From an uncultured Collinsella sp. (GTDB taxonomy: Bacteria > Actinomycetota > Coriobacteriia > Coriobacteriales > Coriobacteriaceae): 13,070 nt of DNA. Of this stretch, positions 6,081 through 12,969 are shown piece after piece (the first letter of the stretch is position 1; every line of letters begins with the position of its first letter). The notes beneath the pieces were generated by a model. The model made no database searches and was not told where the DNA came from. It saw nothing but the letters and a program-made list of their open reading frames with translations. Made by a program: the position numbers and the translations under genes. The stretch covers positions 1 to 13,070 of the forward strand of contig CAUFRO010000050.1 in the NCBI GenBank assembly GCA_959027945.1, in the 5' to 3' direction.

Positions 6081-6941
6081 TTACGCCTTAAGCGTGAGTA
6101 CCGCACCGAAGGCGGTCGGGCCGCAATGGCTCGAGATGACACCGCCGACCTGAGTCCAGGTAACGTCCTTAAAGCCCAGGTCGTGCGCATAGACTTCCAT
6201 GTCGTCGCGCAGCTCCTGGGAAAGACCTACCGAATACGCCAGGCCAATGTGCGAGTAGTCGATCTCGCCCTTCGCAACCATGTGGTCAATAAAGGCGCGG
6301 GCGCACTTGAGCATAGAGCCGCGGAACTTCTTGGTCGCCACAAACTTACCGCCCGTTACCTCAATGCAGGGCTTAATCTTGAGCAGGTGGGCGCCAAGGA
6401 ATGCCACGTTGGACAGACGACCGCCCGCCTTAAGGAAGGCTAGGTCGGTAGGAACAAAGCCCAGCAGCACACGGTCCATGACGGAATTCGTAAAAGCAAA
6501 GATCTCGTCGACGGTGGCATCGGGGTGAGCCTCGATGTATTTGGCGGTCTCGACGACAACGAGCGACTGGCCCACCGAGACAAAACGCGTGTCCATGGAG
6601 AACACGTAGCCGCGCCCCTTGGCGGCGATCTTCGATGATTGATGCGAGCAGGTCGTGGCCTCGGAATACGCGAGATGCAGAATAGTCGCGTCGGGCTGCT
6701 CGGCGTGAATGCGGTCGTACACACGGGAGAAATCTGCCGGTGCGCAGCCACTGGTCTTGGGCATCACGCCAAACTCGTTGCAGCGCGAATAAATCTCGAG
6801 CGGATCGATCGAGCCGTCCTCGACGGTCTCGTCACCAATCGTGACATGCATGGGCACGCGCACGATGCCGTAGCGCTCGCAGAGCTCCGGCGTCACATCC
6901 GAACCAGACTCAACAACGATTACGTACTTGCCCATTATCAT
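6081..6941 (-). CDS. DegV family fatty-acid-binding protein
   Basis: DegV/FakB proteins bind one fatty acid and present it to the kinase FakA for phosphorylation, feeding phospholipid synthesis; they are cytoplasmic. About 286 residues, normal for the family. Visible motifs: VVESGSDV (9-16, the first strand and loop), KTSGCAP (62-68, where the family has the TSQPS-type ligand loop), LKAGGRLS (170-177, the most diagnostic block) and SHCGPTAFG (271-279) with the conserved histidine H272. The start is uncertain: ATG 6941 and ATG 6935 are both possible and neither has a strong ribosome site. An upstream frame extends to 7046 but its sequence is not DegV-like. No fakA is in the window. The 174-bp gap to pflA argues against a tight operon. 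Confidence 0.93.
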   Translation of the reverse strand: MIMGKYVIVVESGSDVTPELCERYGIVRVPMHVTIGDETVEDGSIDPLEIYSRCNEFGVMPKTSGCAPADFSRVYDRIHAEQPDATILHLAYSEATTCSHQSSKIAAKGRGYVFSMDTRFVSVGQSLVVVETAKYIEAHPDATVDEIFAFTNSVMDRVLLGFVPTDLAFLKAGGRLSNVAFLGAHLLKIKPCIEVTGGKFVATKKFRGSMLKCARAFIDHMVAKGEIDYSHIGLAYSVGLSQELRDDMEVYAHDLGFKDVTWTQVGGVISSHCGPTAFGAVLTLKA

Positions 6942-7020
6942 CACGACCCATCTCAACGTTGGTTTTTCAATACATGACACGCGCCGCCGCACTGTTGCGC
7001 AACGGCCTACAAGCGCCAAA

Positions 7021-7059
7021 GAGACGCCGTCCCTTGCACAAAACAAAGGACAGCGTCTC
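7021..7059 (-). terminator. Hairpin after the sucrose operon, terminator-like
   Basis: Arms 7021-7032 and 7048-7059 pair over 12 bp. The one C/A mismatch on the + strand becomes a G-U pair in the - strand transcript, so the RNA stem is complete there. The stem is followed on the - strand by only UUU, then GGCGC. It lies about 150 bases after the hydrolase stop at 7211 and about 80 before degV, so it most likely separates the two transcription units. The rest of 6942-7210 holds a 10-bp palindrome (GTTGCGCAAC, 6994-7003) and no gene I can support. Confidence 0.55.
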
Positions 7060-7210
7060 CATGGAAAACTCCGTGCATCCTGAGATTCTACACGGTTTAT
7101 TAAGGAGTGTTACTTATTCCGCAAACGGTCGCTATACGCGATAAACGGTAGTTGGCCGCGGCAACTGCGATTCATTTCGCCCAGCAAGTCCAATCGTGCC
7201 CCATGCACGG

Positions 7211-8653
7211 TTAATGCACGAGGCGGTAGAAATTCATCGATGCCGCACCCTCGGCATGCAACCCCATCGCCGAAACCGCCGGCGAATAGGTACGGCTCGT
7301 AAGTGCCGCCTCGCCGCCATTTGCAAAAATCTCGACCATCGTAGTGTCCGAAAGCACGCGCAGGTCGCGAAGCTCGCTGAGCTCAATCGACCTCCGGTCT
7401 CGCCCATAGCCTTCATTACCCATATCGAGGGTAAGCATCCCCTCCGCATAACGCACAAAGACACCCTTGCGGATTTCGAGCTCGATCATCTTGGCTCCCT
7501 CACAGGAAACCACGACATCAAACAGGCGTCCCGGCTCCTCGATGGTCTCTTCGCCTACAGCACGAACGCAGCCGCCGCGCATCCTCTCAATCTCGTGCGC
7601 CGGCTGCTGGCAGAGCTTACCATCGCGCATGCTCATCTCTCGCGGCACCGTCAACGCGCACTGCCACCCGCGCGCCACCGTCGGGTTTTCTGCTGTCGCG
7701 TCGGGGCAACCCGACCATCCGATCATCAAACGCCGGCCTGCAGCATCCTCAAAGGACTGCGGAGCATAGAAATCAAAACCGGCATCGACCATCGGGGGCA
7801 TGCCCTGCCTGACGATTTTAAAGCTCGGCGCCTCCCAATCGGCCTCGATAGGGAACCACACGCACTGATGCGGATTGCGGTAACGCCAACCATCGGCAGG
7901 CACACCCTGCGGACAGCAAACGAGAATAAGCTCGCCATCGAGCTCAAACAGATCGGGGCACTCCCACATAAAGCCAAAGTTCTCGTCCAGCTCAATGCGC
8001 GTCGCATAGCTCCAGACCCCTAAATCACGCGAAGTATAGACAAGCACGCAACCACGGTCGTCTTTCGTACGAGCGCCCAGAACCATGTAGTAGATACCAT
8101 CGTGCTCAAGGATCTTGGGGTCGCGCACGTGCGTACCGATATCGTCGGGGTAATCGACTGGCCCAACAGCCATGCGCTTCTCGCCCAATTCGTCGGGATT
8201 CTCGGCAACCATATGAATCTGGTTTTGCTCACGGCCCGTCAACACGTAGTCGTAATCATCGCGGTCAAAATGCTTGACGTTGCCGGTATAGAAGTAGTGA
8301 ATCTTGCCATCACGTACAAAGGCAGAACCAGAATACGCTCCGCTCGAATCCAAATCGGAATCGGGGAACAGCACGGGGCCGTGATTCTCGTACGTCACAA
8401 AATCCTTTGTCGTCAGATGATTCCAAAGCACTGGACCGCCATGCGCAGCATCGAAAGGATCGTATTGATGATAGATGTGATACATATCACCAATCTGAAC
8501 CAAACCGTTGGGGTCGTTGAGCCAGCCAAGCTCAGGCTCCACATGGAACAGAAGCCTATCGGGGTCGGACGCGATGCGAGCCGCCGTCTCATCCTGTCCG
8601 GCACGCCACTGCTCATAGTCCGCGCGTGTCACCTTGTTTTTTTGATTTAACAT
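7211..8653 (-). CDS. scrB: Sucrose-6-phosphate hydrolase (GH32 beta-fructofuranosidase)
   Basis: Cleaves sucrose-6-phosphate from the PTS into glucose-6-phosphate and fructose, intracellularly; there is no signal peptide. 480 residues. Family GH32 landmarks: WLNDPNG (44-50) with nucleophile D47, YHIYHQYDPF just after it, the sugar-binding SG region near SGAYSGSA (104-111), THVRDPK (174-180) with transition-state stabiliser D178, and WECPDLF (230-236) with acid/base E231. A C-terminal beta-sandwich follows from about residue 340. Length is typical of bacterial ScrB. The start is ATG 8653, though its ribosome site is weak, which may mean lower or coupled translation. It is the last gene of the operon, separated from the permease by a strong hairpin. 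The substrate could also be short phosphorylated fructo-oligosaccharides. Confidence 0.95.
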   Translation of the reverse strand: MLNQKNKVTRADYEQWRAGQDETAARIASDPDRLLFHVEPELGWLNDPNGLVQIGDMYHIYHQYDPFDAAHGGPVLWNHLTTKDFVTYENHGPVLFPDSDLDSSGAYSGSAFVRDGKIHYFYTGNVKHFDRDDYDYVLTGREQNQIHMVAENPDELGEKRMAVGPVDYPDDIGTHVRDPKILEHDGIYYMVLGARTKDDRGCVLVYTSRDLGVWSYATRIELDENFGFMWECPDLFELDGELILVCCPQGVPADGWRYRNPHQCVWFPIEADWEAPSFKIVRQGMPPMVDAGFDFYAPQSFEDAAGRRLMIGWSGCPDATAENPTVARGWQCALTVPREMSMRDGKLCQQPAHEIERMRGGCVRAVGEETIEEPGRLFDVVVSCEGAKMIELEIRKGVFVRYAEGMLTLDMGNEGYGRDRRSIELSELRDLRVLSDTTMVEIFANGGEAALTSRTYSPAVSAMGLHAEGAASMNFYRLVH

Positions 8654-8677
8654 CGCCGTTGACTTTCTCGTCTATGG

Positions 8678-8715
8678 GGAAGGACGCTCGACTCACACGA
8701 GTCGAACGCCCTTCC
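8678..8715 (-). other. Intercistronic hairpin between permease and hydrolase genes
   Basis: Arms 8678-8693 and 8700-8715 form a 16-bp stem with a 6-base loop. Two positions mismatched as DNA become G-U pairs in the - strand RNA, so the transcript stem is unbroken. It starts about 40 bases after the permease stop and ends about 25 before the hydrolase ATG. No U-run follows, so it is more likely an RNA-stability or processing element, or a weak terminator, than a full stop. Confidence 0.7.
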
Positions 8716-8754
8716 TCAAATGGACTTATCCTCAGATTACACTGAACGGCTCAA

Positions 8755-10206
8755 CTAGAAGCTAACGTCGAAGCCAGCGCCAGCGCCCTCTTCATCGGTG
8801 GTCGGCACGCCCTTTGCCTTGTTGTAGGCAAAGATCAAGACGATCGGCACGATAAAGGCGATGAGATTGCCAGCCACATACCACACGAGGGTCTCGGGCG
8901 TGACGATGAGCAGGCCAAGCACGCCGGTCAGACCCTGACCGATAGCGCGCACCTCAAAGAGCTTGACGAAGGCACCGCCGCAGCCTGCACCGATGCATGC
9001 GCAGATGAACGGAATGATCGAATAGCGCATGTTTGCAGCAAAGATAGCGGGCTCGGAGATTCCGACCAGCGTCGGGATAAAGGACGACATGCAGATGTTG
9101 CGCTCTTTGGAGTGCTTCTTGTGAATGAGGTACATACCGATGGCGCCGCCGCCCTGGGCGATGATGGAAACCGACCAGATGGCCTGGATGTAGTTGAAGC
9201 CAGTCGTGGCAACGAGGTTGGCCTCGATACCCTGGATGAACTGATGCGTACCGGTAACGACAAGCGGCTGCAGGAACGCGGCGAAGACAAAGGCACCAAA
9301 GACGCCCATCCTGTTGTACAGGATATCGATTACGCCGGCGAGGACGTCGCCGATCAGGTTGCCGAGCGGGCCGAACACGGTGAACAGGGCGACGTTAGCA
9401 AGAATCAGGGTAACGGTCGGGACGAAAACGAACGAAACGACCTCGGGGATGTACTTCTGGGCGATCTTCTCGACCTTGGCCATAAACCAGGCAGTCAGGA
9501 TTGCGGGGAACACGCCGCCCTGGAAAGCAACCATGGGAATGGAGAGCGGACCAAAGTTCCAGTACTCAGCACCCGTCGGGTCCATAACGAACGTGTTACG
9601 GTTCATGAGACTCGGGTGAACCATGACGATACCGACGAGGATGCCCAGGATCGGGTTACCGCCAAAACGCTTGACCGCGCTGTACATAACCAGGACAGGC
9701 AGGTAGTCGAAGGTGGTGGCGATAATGGCAAAGAAGCTAGCGAGGTTCTTGAGGAACTCGCTGTGGTCGGCAAGGCTGCCCTCCATGCCAAAGAGGCCGT
9801 TGGCAACGATCAGCGACTTAAGGCCGATGATGATAGCAGCGCCGACGAAAGCGGGAATGATGGGGATAAAGATGTCCGAGAATACCTTGAGGACCGAGAA
9901 GAACTTGCCCTTCTTGTCCGCCTCGGCGCCCTTGACCTCGGAAGCGCTGATCTCCTTAACGCCCGTCAGAGCCATAAACTCGTCGTAGACCTTGTTGACG
10001 GTACCGGTACCGAAGATGATCATGAGCTGGCCGCTGTTGTACAGCACGCCCTTGACGCCATCGATGTTCTCGAGCTCGGCCTTGTTGTACTTGCTCGTAT
10101 CCTTGAGCACCAGACGCAGACGCGTAACGCAATGCGTGGCGCCCTCGATGTTCTCCAGACCGCCGACGTTATCGACGACTTGCTGAGACACTACTTTGTA
10201 GTCCAT
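8755..10206 (-). CDS. scrA: PTS sucrose-type EIIBC permease
   Basis: Imports and phosphorylates sucrose (or a related fructoside) at the membrane. 483 residues from ATG 10206, which has GGAG six bases upstream; ATG 10218 sits directly against its ribosome site and is less likely. The EIIB domain spans about 1-85, with phosphorylated C26 in ATHCVTRLRL. A linker follows, then an EIIC domain (about 105-465) with many hydrophobic segments. GTHQFIQGIEAN (319-330) and GISEPAIFAANMRY (382-395) match the conserved EIIC blocks of the glucose/sucrose superfamily. There is no EIIA domain, so phosphate must come from an EIIA encoded elsewhere. Two GH32 genes flank it, favouring sucrose over trehalose or beta-glucosides. 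The gap before it carries an operator-like palindrome. Confidence 0.93.
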   Translation of the reverse strand: MDYKVVSQQVVDNVGGLENIEGATHCVTRLRLVLKDTSKYNKAELENIDGVKGVLYNSGQLMIIFGTGTVNKVYDEFMALTGVKEISASEVKGAEADKKGKFFSVLKVFSDIFIPIIPAFVGAAIIIGLKSLIVANGLFGMEGSLADHSEFLKNLASFFAIIATTFDYLPVLVMYSAVKRFGGNPILGILVGIVMVHPSLMNRNTFVMDPTGAEYWNFGPLSIPMVAFQGGVFPAILTAWFMAKVEKIAQKYIPEVVSFVFVPTVTLILANVALFTVFGPLGNLIGDVLAGVIDILYNRMGVFGAFVFAAFLQPLVVTGTHQFIQGIEANLVATTGFNYIQAIWSVSIIAQGGGAIGMYLIHKKHSKERNICMSSFIPTLVGISEPAIFAANMRYSIIPFICACIGAGCGGAFVKLFEVRAIGQGLTGVLGLLIVTPETLVWYVAGNLIAFIVPIVLIFAYNKAKGVPTTDEEGAGAGFDVSF

Positions 10207-10230
10207 GTTCCTCTCCATTCCCTTACGAAA

Positions 10231-10247
10231 TCATAAAACGTTTTGAT
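10231..10247 (-). promoter_or_regulatory. LacI-type operator-like palindrome before the permease gene
   Basis: AAAACGTTTT (10235-10244) is a perfect 10-bp palindrome with a CG centre, in the context TCAT-AAAACGTTTT-GAT. It shares the AAACGTTT core of the operon operators at 11684-11717. It lies in the 45-bp gap between the divergent GH32 stop and the permease start, 25 bp from that start. The repressor, or a CcpA-like protein, could act here as a roadblock or control an internal promoter. No hexamers are clear. Confidence 0.6.
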
Positions 10248-10251
10248 GCCA

Positions 10252-11634
10252 TTACAGAGACGCGATCGTTGCATTTGCGCACTTGAGCGTACCGTCGGTG
10301 ACCGTCAGCGCCACACCCTGGCCCTGCTTATTGCAGAAGCGAGCGTTAAGCGCAACATCATCGACAAAGATAGTCGCGATATCGTCGTCGACGACTAGGC
10401 GCACATGGTGAGTGCCCTCGCCCTTAAAGAACAACGGACGCTCGAGGCCCATGTTGTTGACCTGGAACCACGGATACTGGGGGGCCGCCGTAAACTCGAG
10501 CTTGCCCTCGCGCAGGTTGGCGCGGAACTCATAGGCAAGACCGGACTCGGTGTCCTCGGCAAGCTTCACCGAGAAGCCGGCAGCGTCACCGGCGAGCTCG
10601 ATGTCGGCGTCGAGCATATAGGTGGAGCCGGCATCCGCGGCGAGCACCTGCTCGACCTTGCCCGACTCGCAGGAAAGCTCAAAGGCCTCGACTGCCTTAG
10701 CCTCGCCAAAGGCGCCAAGCATGCTGTCGGGGAGCTTGGTGCCGAGCGTTCCGTCGGCACGCTGAACGATCTCGAGAGGCATAAAGGTGCCACCCCACAG
10801 GTAAGAGCTGGGGTCGCCGCCCTCGTCACGCGTAGGAACCCAACCAAAGAGAACGCGGCGCTCGCCATCAAATGCGGTACGCGCGGCATAGTACGCGCGG
10901 CCATCGAAGGAATCGTCCGCAGGAGTGATCCAAGGACCGTTGATGGAGCGAGACATGCGGTAACGGGTCTTGTTGCCATCACTGTACTCGGAGAACACCA
11001 GATACCACCAGTCGCCCATCTTAAAGAGATCAGGCATCTCGAACATGGTGTACAGGCCCGGATTCCACCAGTCGCCCTGGAACTCCCAGGTATCCAGGTC
11101 CTTGGAGGTGAACTTGACCAGACGACCGGTCATCAGACGCTTGTCCTCGCCCACACGCGTGCCGAGGATGAGCATGTACTCTTCGTTCTCCTCATCCCAA
11201 AGCACAAAGGGATCGCGCCAGTTGCGGTCATCGTAACCCTCCTGGGGCGGAAGCAGCGTCTCGGCGATGTTCTTCTCCCACTTGACGGCGTCGTCACTCG
11301 TTGCGTGAAGAAGGACCTGCTTCATCAAGCGTGCCTTGACCTTATCGCGATTGCAACCAGTGTAGAGCGCATGGTACTTGTCGCCCACCTTAAACACCGT
11401 GCCGGCATAAACATACTGGTCGACTTCCTCGTCGCCGCCACGCTCAAGGCTCTCGCCAAAGTCTTTGTAATTGACGAAGTCCTTGGTTGTCGCGAGTGCC
11501 CAGCCAAACGGCTCTCCGAAAGGTCCGGGGTTTCGCGTGTCACGCTGATGATAGAGATAGAACGTGCCGTCCTCGCCGTACGGCATGATGTCGCCTACCC
11601 AAATTCCCTCAGGCTGGTAATACACCTTGTGCAT
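10252..11634 (-). CDS. Divergent GH32 family glycoside hydrolase
   Basis: 460 residues, cytoplasmic (no signal peptide), five-blade propeller plus C-terminal beta-sandwich (from about 310). The catalytic set of GH32 is kept but its surroundings are changed. D15 in GIWVGDIMP replaces the usual WMNDPNG block, D141 lies in NWRDPFV (138-144), and E199 lies in FEMPDLF (198-204) where WECPDLF is usual. The block YLYHQRDTRNPGPFGEPFGW (26-45) is highly characteristic of a subgroup common in gut Firmicutes and Actinobacteria whose substrate I do not know. The start at ATG 11634 has AAGGAAG about six bases upstream. It is the first gene of the operon, directly behind the regulated promoter, so it is probably made in the largest amount. 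A fructoside is the best guess for substrate. Confidence 0.9.
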   Translation of the reverse strand: MHKVYYQPEGIWVGDIMPYGEDGTFYLYHQRDTRNPGPFGEPFGWALATTKDFVNYKDFGESLERGGDEEVDQYVYAGTVFKVGDKYHALYTGCNRDKVKARLMKQVLLHATSDDAVKWEKNIAETLLPPQEGYDDRNWRDPFVLWDEENEEYMLILGTRVGEDKRLMTGRLVKFTSKDLDTWEFQGDWWNPGLYTMFEMPDLFKMGDWWYLVFSEYSDGNKTRYRMSRSINGPWITPADDSFDGRAYYAARTAFDGERRVLFGWVPTRDEGGDPSSYLWGGTFMPLEIVQRADGTLGTKLPDSMLGAFGEAKAVEAFELSCESGKVEQVLAADAGSTYMLDADIELAGDAAGFSVKLAEDTESGLAYEFRANLREGKLEFTAAPQYPWFQVNNMGLERPLFFKGEGTHHVRLVVDDDIATIFVDDVALNARFCNKQGQGVALTVTDGTLKCANATIASL

Positions 11635-11677
11635 CCGAGACTTCCTTTCTCACGAGATACTAACTCGGTACAACTGC

Positions 11678-11717
11678 AAGATATGTCAATCGTTTTCATA
11701 TGTCAAACGTTTTCACA
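11678..11717 (-). promoter_or_regulatory. Sucrose operon promoter with two tandem operators
   Basis: Tandem 17-bp repeats, TGTCAATCGTTTTCATA (11684-11700) and TGTCAAACGTTTTCACA (11701-11717), differ at only two positions. On the - strand the second supplies TTGACA (11701-11706) as -35. The first is exactly the 17-bp spacer, and TATCTT (11678-11683) is the -10. Start of transcription is expected near 11671, giving a leader of about 37 nt. The rc form resembles TGAAAACGTTTGACA, a LacI/CcpA-type operator. Bound repressor would cover both promoter hexamers. Confidence 0.8.
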
Positions 11718-11747
11718 CCAATACGTCTTTTCGCAGTTCCAGTCGTC

Positions 11748-11778
11748 GGCAAACGGTTGACATATGCCGGCGAACGGT
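11748..11778 (-). promoter_or_regulatory. Upstream auxiliary operator-like sites
   Basis: GGCAAACGGTTGACATA (11748-11764), read on the - strand as TATGTCAACCGTTTGCC, matches the promoter operators in TATGTCAA-CGTTT. A weaker relative, GGCGAACGGT (11769-11778), begins 21 bp further on, two helical turns away. Both lie upstream of the promoter and after the repressor stop, where looping partners are usual. The first is fairly convincing; the second could be chance. Confidence 0.5.
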
Positions 11779-11818
11779 CATCAGAGGTGTTTGAGGAATT
11801 CTTTTGGCACGGGATGAA

Positions 11819-12829
11819 CTACGCGGTTTTACCCTCAATGAGTTCAACGGGGAGCTTGATATTCGATTCGGGCTTTTCGCCGTTAATAAGAGCAATGATG
11901 GATTGCGCCGCGAGCTCTCCGATGCGATCGATATCTTGGCGTACAGTTGTTAAGTCAGGCATAAACGTCATAGTGCGGCGGGCACCATCCGCGCCCACGA
12001 CCTTAATATCGCCCGGAGCGCTCAAGCCTCGCTGCTTCATAACGTTGAGACAGATGGCCGCCATCGTGTCGTCTCCCGCAAAGATGCCGTCAATATCGGG
12101 GTTCTCATCGAGGATCTTCGCAACGACCGCGCTCTTTTCGTCGTCGGGCTTAACGAACTCGACCTCACGGACAAGCGCGGGCAAACCGGCCTGCTCAACA
12201 ACATCGAGGTAGGCATCGGTACGCTTATTGGCAGGCATGCGCATGCGGCTATTGCTGCGCAGGCACAGGATGCGCGAACACCCGTCATCGATCAGGCGAC
12301 GCGTGGCAAGTTCGCCGATGCTATAGCTGTCGCTCGCAATCTGAACAGAGGCCTCGCCAAGGTCGCAGTCGATACCAACCAGACTCAAGCCCATCTCGGC
12401 ATATGCCTCGGCACCGATATTAAGCGAGTTGACGATGACGCCATCAACCATATTGCGTCGAAGCATGTCGATATAAGAGCGCTCAAGCTCGGGTCGATTG
12501 GCGCTATTGCACAGCAGCATCTTAAAACCGTTTTCGGCCAGGGTATGCTCAATGACTTGAACCACTTGGGCATGAAACGGACTGCTGACATAGGGGACGA
12601 TCATACCGATAAGATTCAGGCGACCGTTGAGCATGGCACGGGCGATATCGTTGGGCGTATAGTTGATGCGCTTCATCGCGGCATGGACCTTATCGCGGGT
12701 CTCTTGGCTAATATAGCCACGATTATTAAGCACACGAGATACCGTAGTAGGCGAAACCCCCGCCACCGCCGCAACTTCCTTGATGCCAGGCTTAGCCGTA
12801 TCCTTAGAACGAGCACTCTCGCGAGCCAT
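11819..12829 (-). CDS. scrR: LacI-family transcriptional repressor of the sucrose operon
   Basis: 336 residues. Residues 16-40 are the LacI helix-turn-helix (IKEVAAVAGVSPTTVSRVLN). Residues 57-68 (YTPNDIARAMLN) are the hinge helix with the usual small-residue/Leu pattern. From LIGMIVPYVSSPFHAQVV onward is a periplasmic-binding-like sensor domain. The start is ATG 12829, with GGGAGG five bases upstream; upstream in-frame ATGs at 12850 and 12844 lie in the operator or ribosome site. It precedes the GH32-PTS-GH32 genes in the same direction, with 184 bp between. Matching operators stand before the operon and before its own start, so it probably represses both. The inducer is probably sucrose-6-phosphate or fructose-phosphate, by analogy with ScrR. 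The family is certain; gene symbol is by context. Confidence 0.94.
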   Translation of the reverse strand: MARESARSKDTAKPGIKEVAAVAGVSPTTVSRVLNNRGYISQETRDKVHAAMKRINYTPNDIARAMLNGRLNLIGMIVPYVSSPFHAQVVQVIEHTLAENGFKMLLCNSANRPELERSYIDMLRRNMVDGVIVNSLNIGAEAYAEMGLSLVGIDCDLGEASVQIASDSYSIGELATRRLIDDGCSRILCLRSNSRMRMPANKRTDAYLDVVEQAGLPALVREVEFVKPDDEKSAVVAKILDENPDIDGIFAGDDTMAAICLNVMKQRGLSAPGDIKVVGADGARRTMTFMPDLTTVRQDIDRIGELAAQSIIALINGEKPESNIKLPVELIEGKTA

Positions 12830-12849
12830 AGCACCCTCCCCCATCAACA

Positions 12850-12888
12850 TGTCATACGTTTACATACGAACAAAGCATACCCCAACAA
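12850..12888 (-). promoter_or_regulatory. Autoregulatory operator and candidate promoter of the repressor gene
   Basis: TGTCATACGTTTACATA (12850-12866) matches the operon operator TGTCAATCGTTTTCATA at 14 of 17 positions. On the - strand a candidate promoter is TTGTTG (12883-12888), 16 bp, TATGTA (12861-12866), so the operator would overlap the -10 and start site. It ends about 20 bp before the repressor ATG. The operator is well supported by similarity; the hexamers are weaker. Confidence 0.65.
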
Positions 12889-12924
12889 CAGCGGAAAGAC
12901 GGTAACAGCACAAGTAAGTAGACG

Positions 12925-12948
12925 ACTCATCCAAATAATTTGGAGAGT
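12925..12948. other. Short interrupted palindrome upstream of the repressor gene
   Basis: CCAAA-TAA-TTTGG (12931-12943) is flanked by ACTC (12925-12928) and GAGT (12945-12948), extending the symmetry. It sits between the repressor promoter and the hairpin repeat. It could be a regulator site or the remains of a repeat end. Nothing ties it to a known protein. Confidence 0.35.
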
Positions 12949-12969
12949 TCCGCCTAAAGGATGACTACA

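Noticed and set aside
7061..7144. Possible small + strand peptide starting MENSVHPEIL
   Set aside because: No ribosome site, short, and the start lies just after a hairpin belonging to the - strand transcript; no support beyond an open frame.
7121..7149. Two AAACGGT copies 20 bp apart downstream of the sucrose operon, resembling the auxiliary operators
   Set aside because: Only seven bases match and the position after the operon gives no obvious function; likely chance.
7196..8023. Open frame on the + strand opposite the sucrose hydrolase
   Set aside because: His/Arg/Pro-rich translation with no motif; mirrors the coding strand.
9112..10236. Long open frame on the + strand (374 codons) opposite the PTS permease
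   Set aside because: Its product is highly charged low-complexity sequence with no recognisable domain, and the - strand frame has clear EIIB/EIIC motifs; a common antisense artefact of GC-rich genes.
10405..11760. Long open frame on the + strand (451 codons) opposite the divergent GH32 gene
   Set aside because: The - strand encodes an intact GH32 protein with a good ribosome site; the antisense frame also runs through the operon promoter and has no family features.
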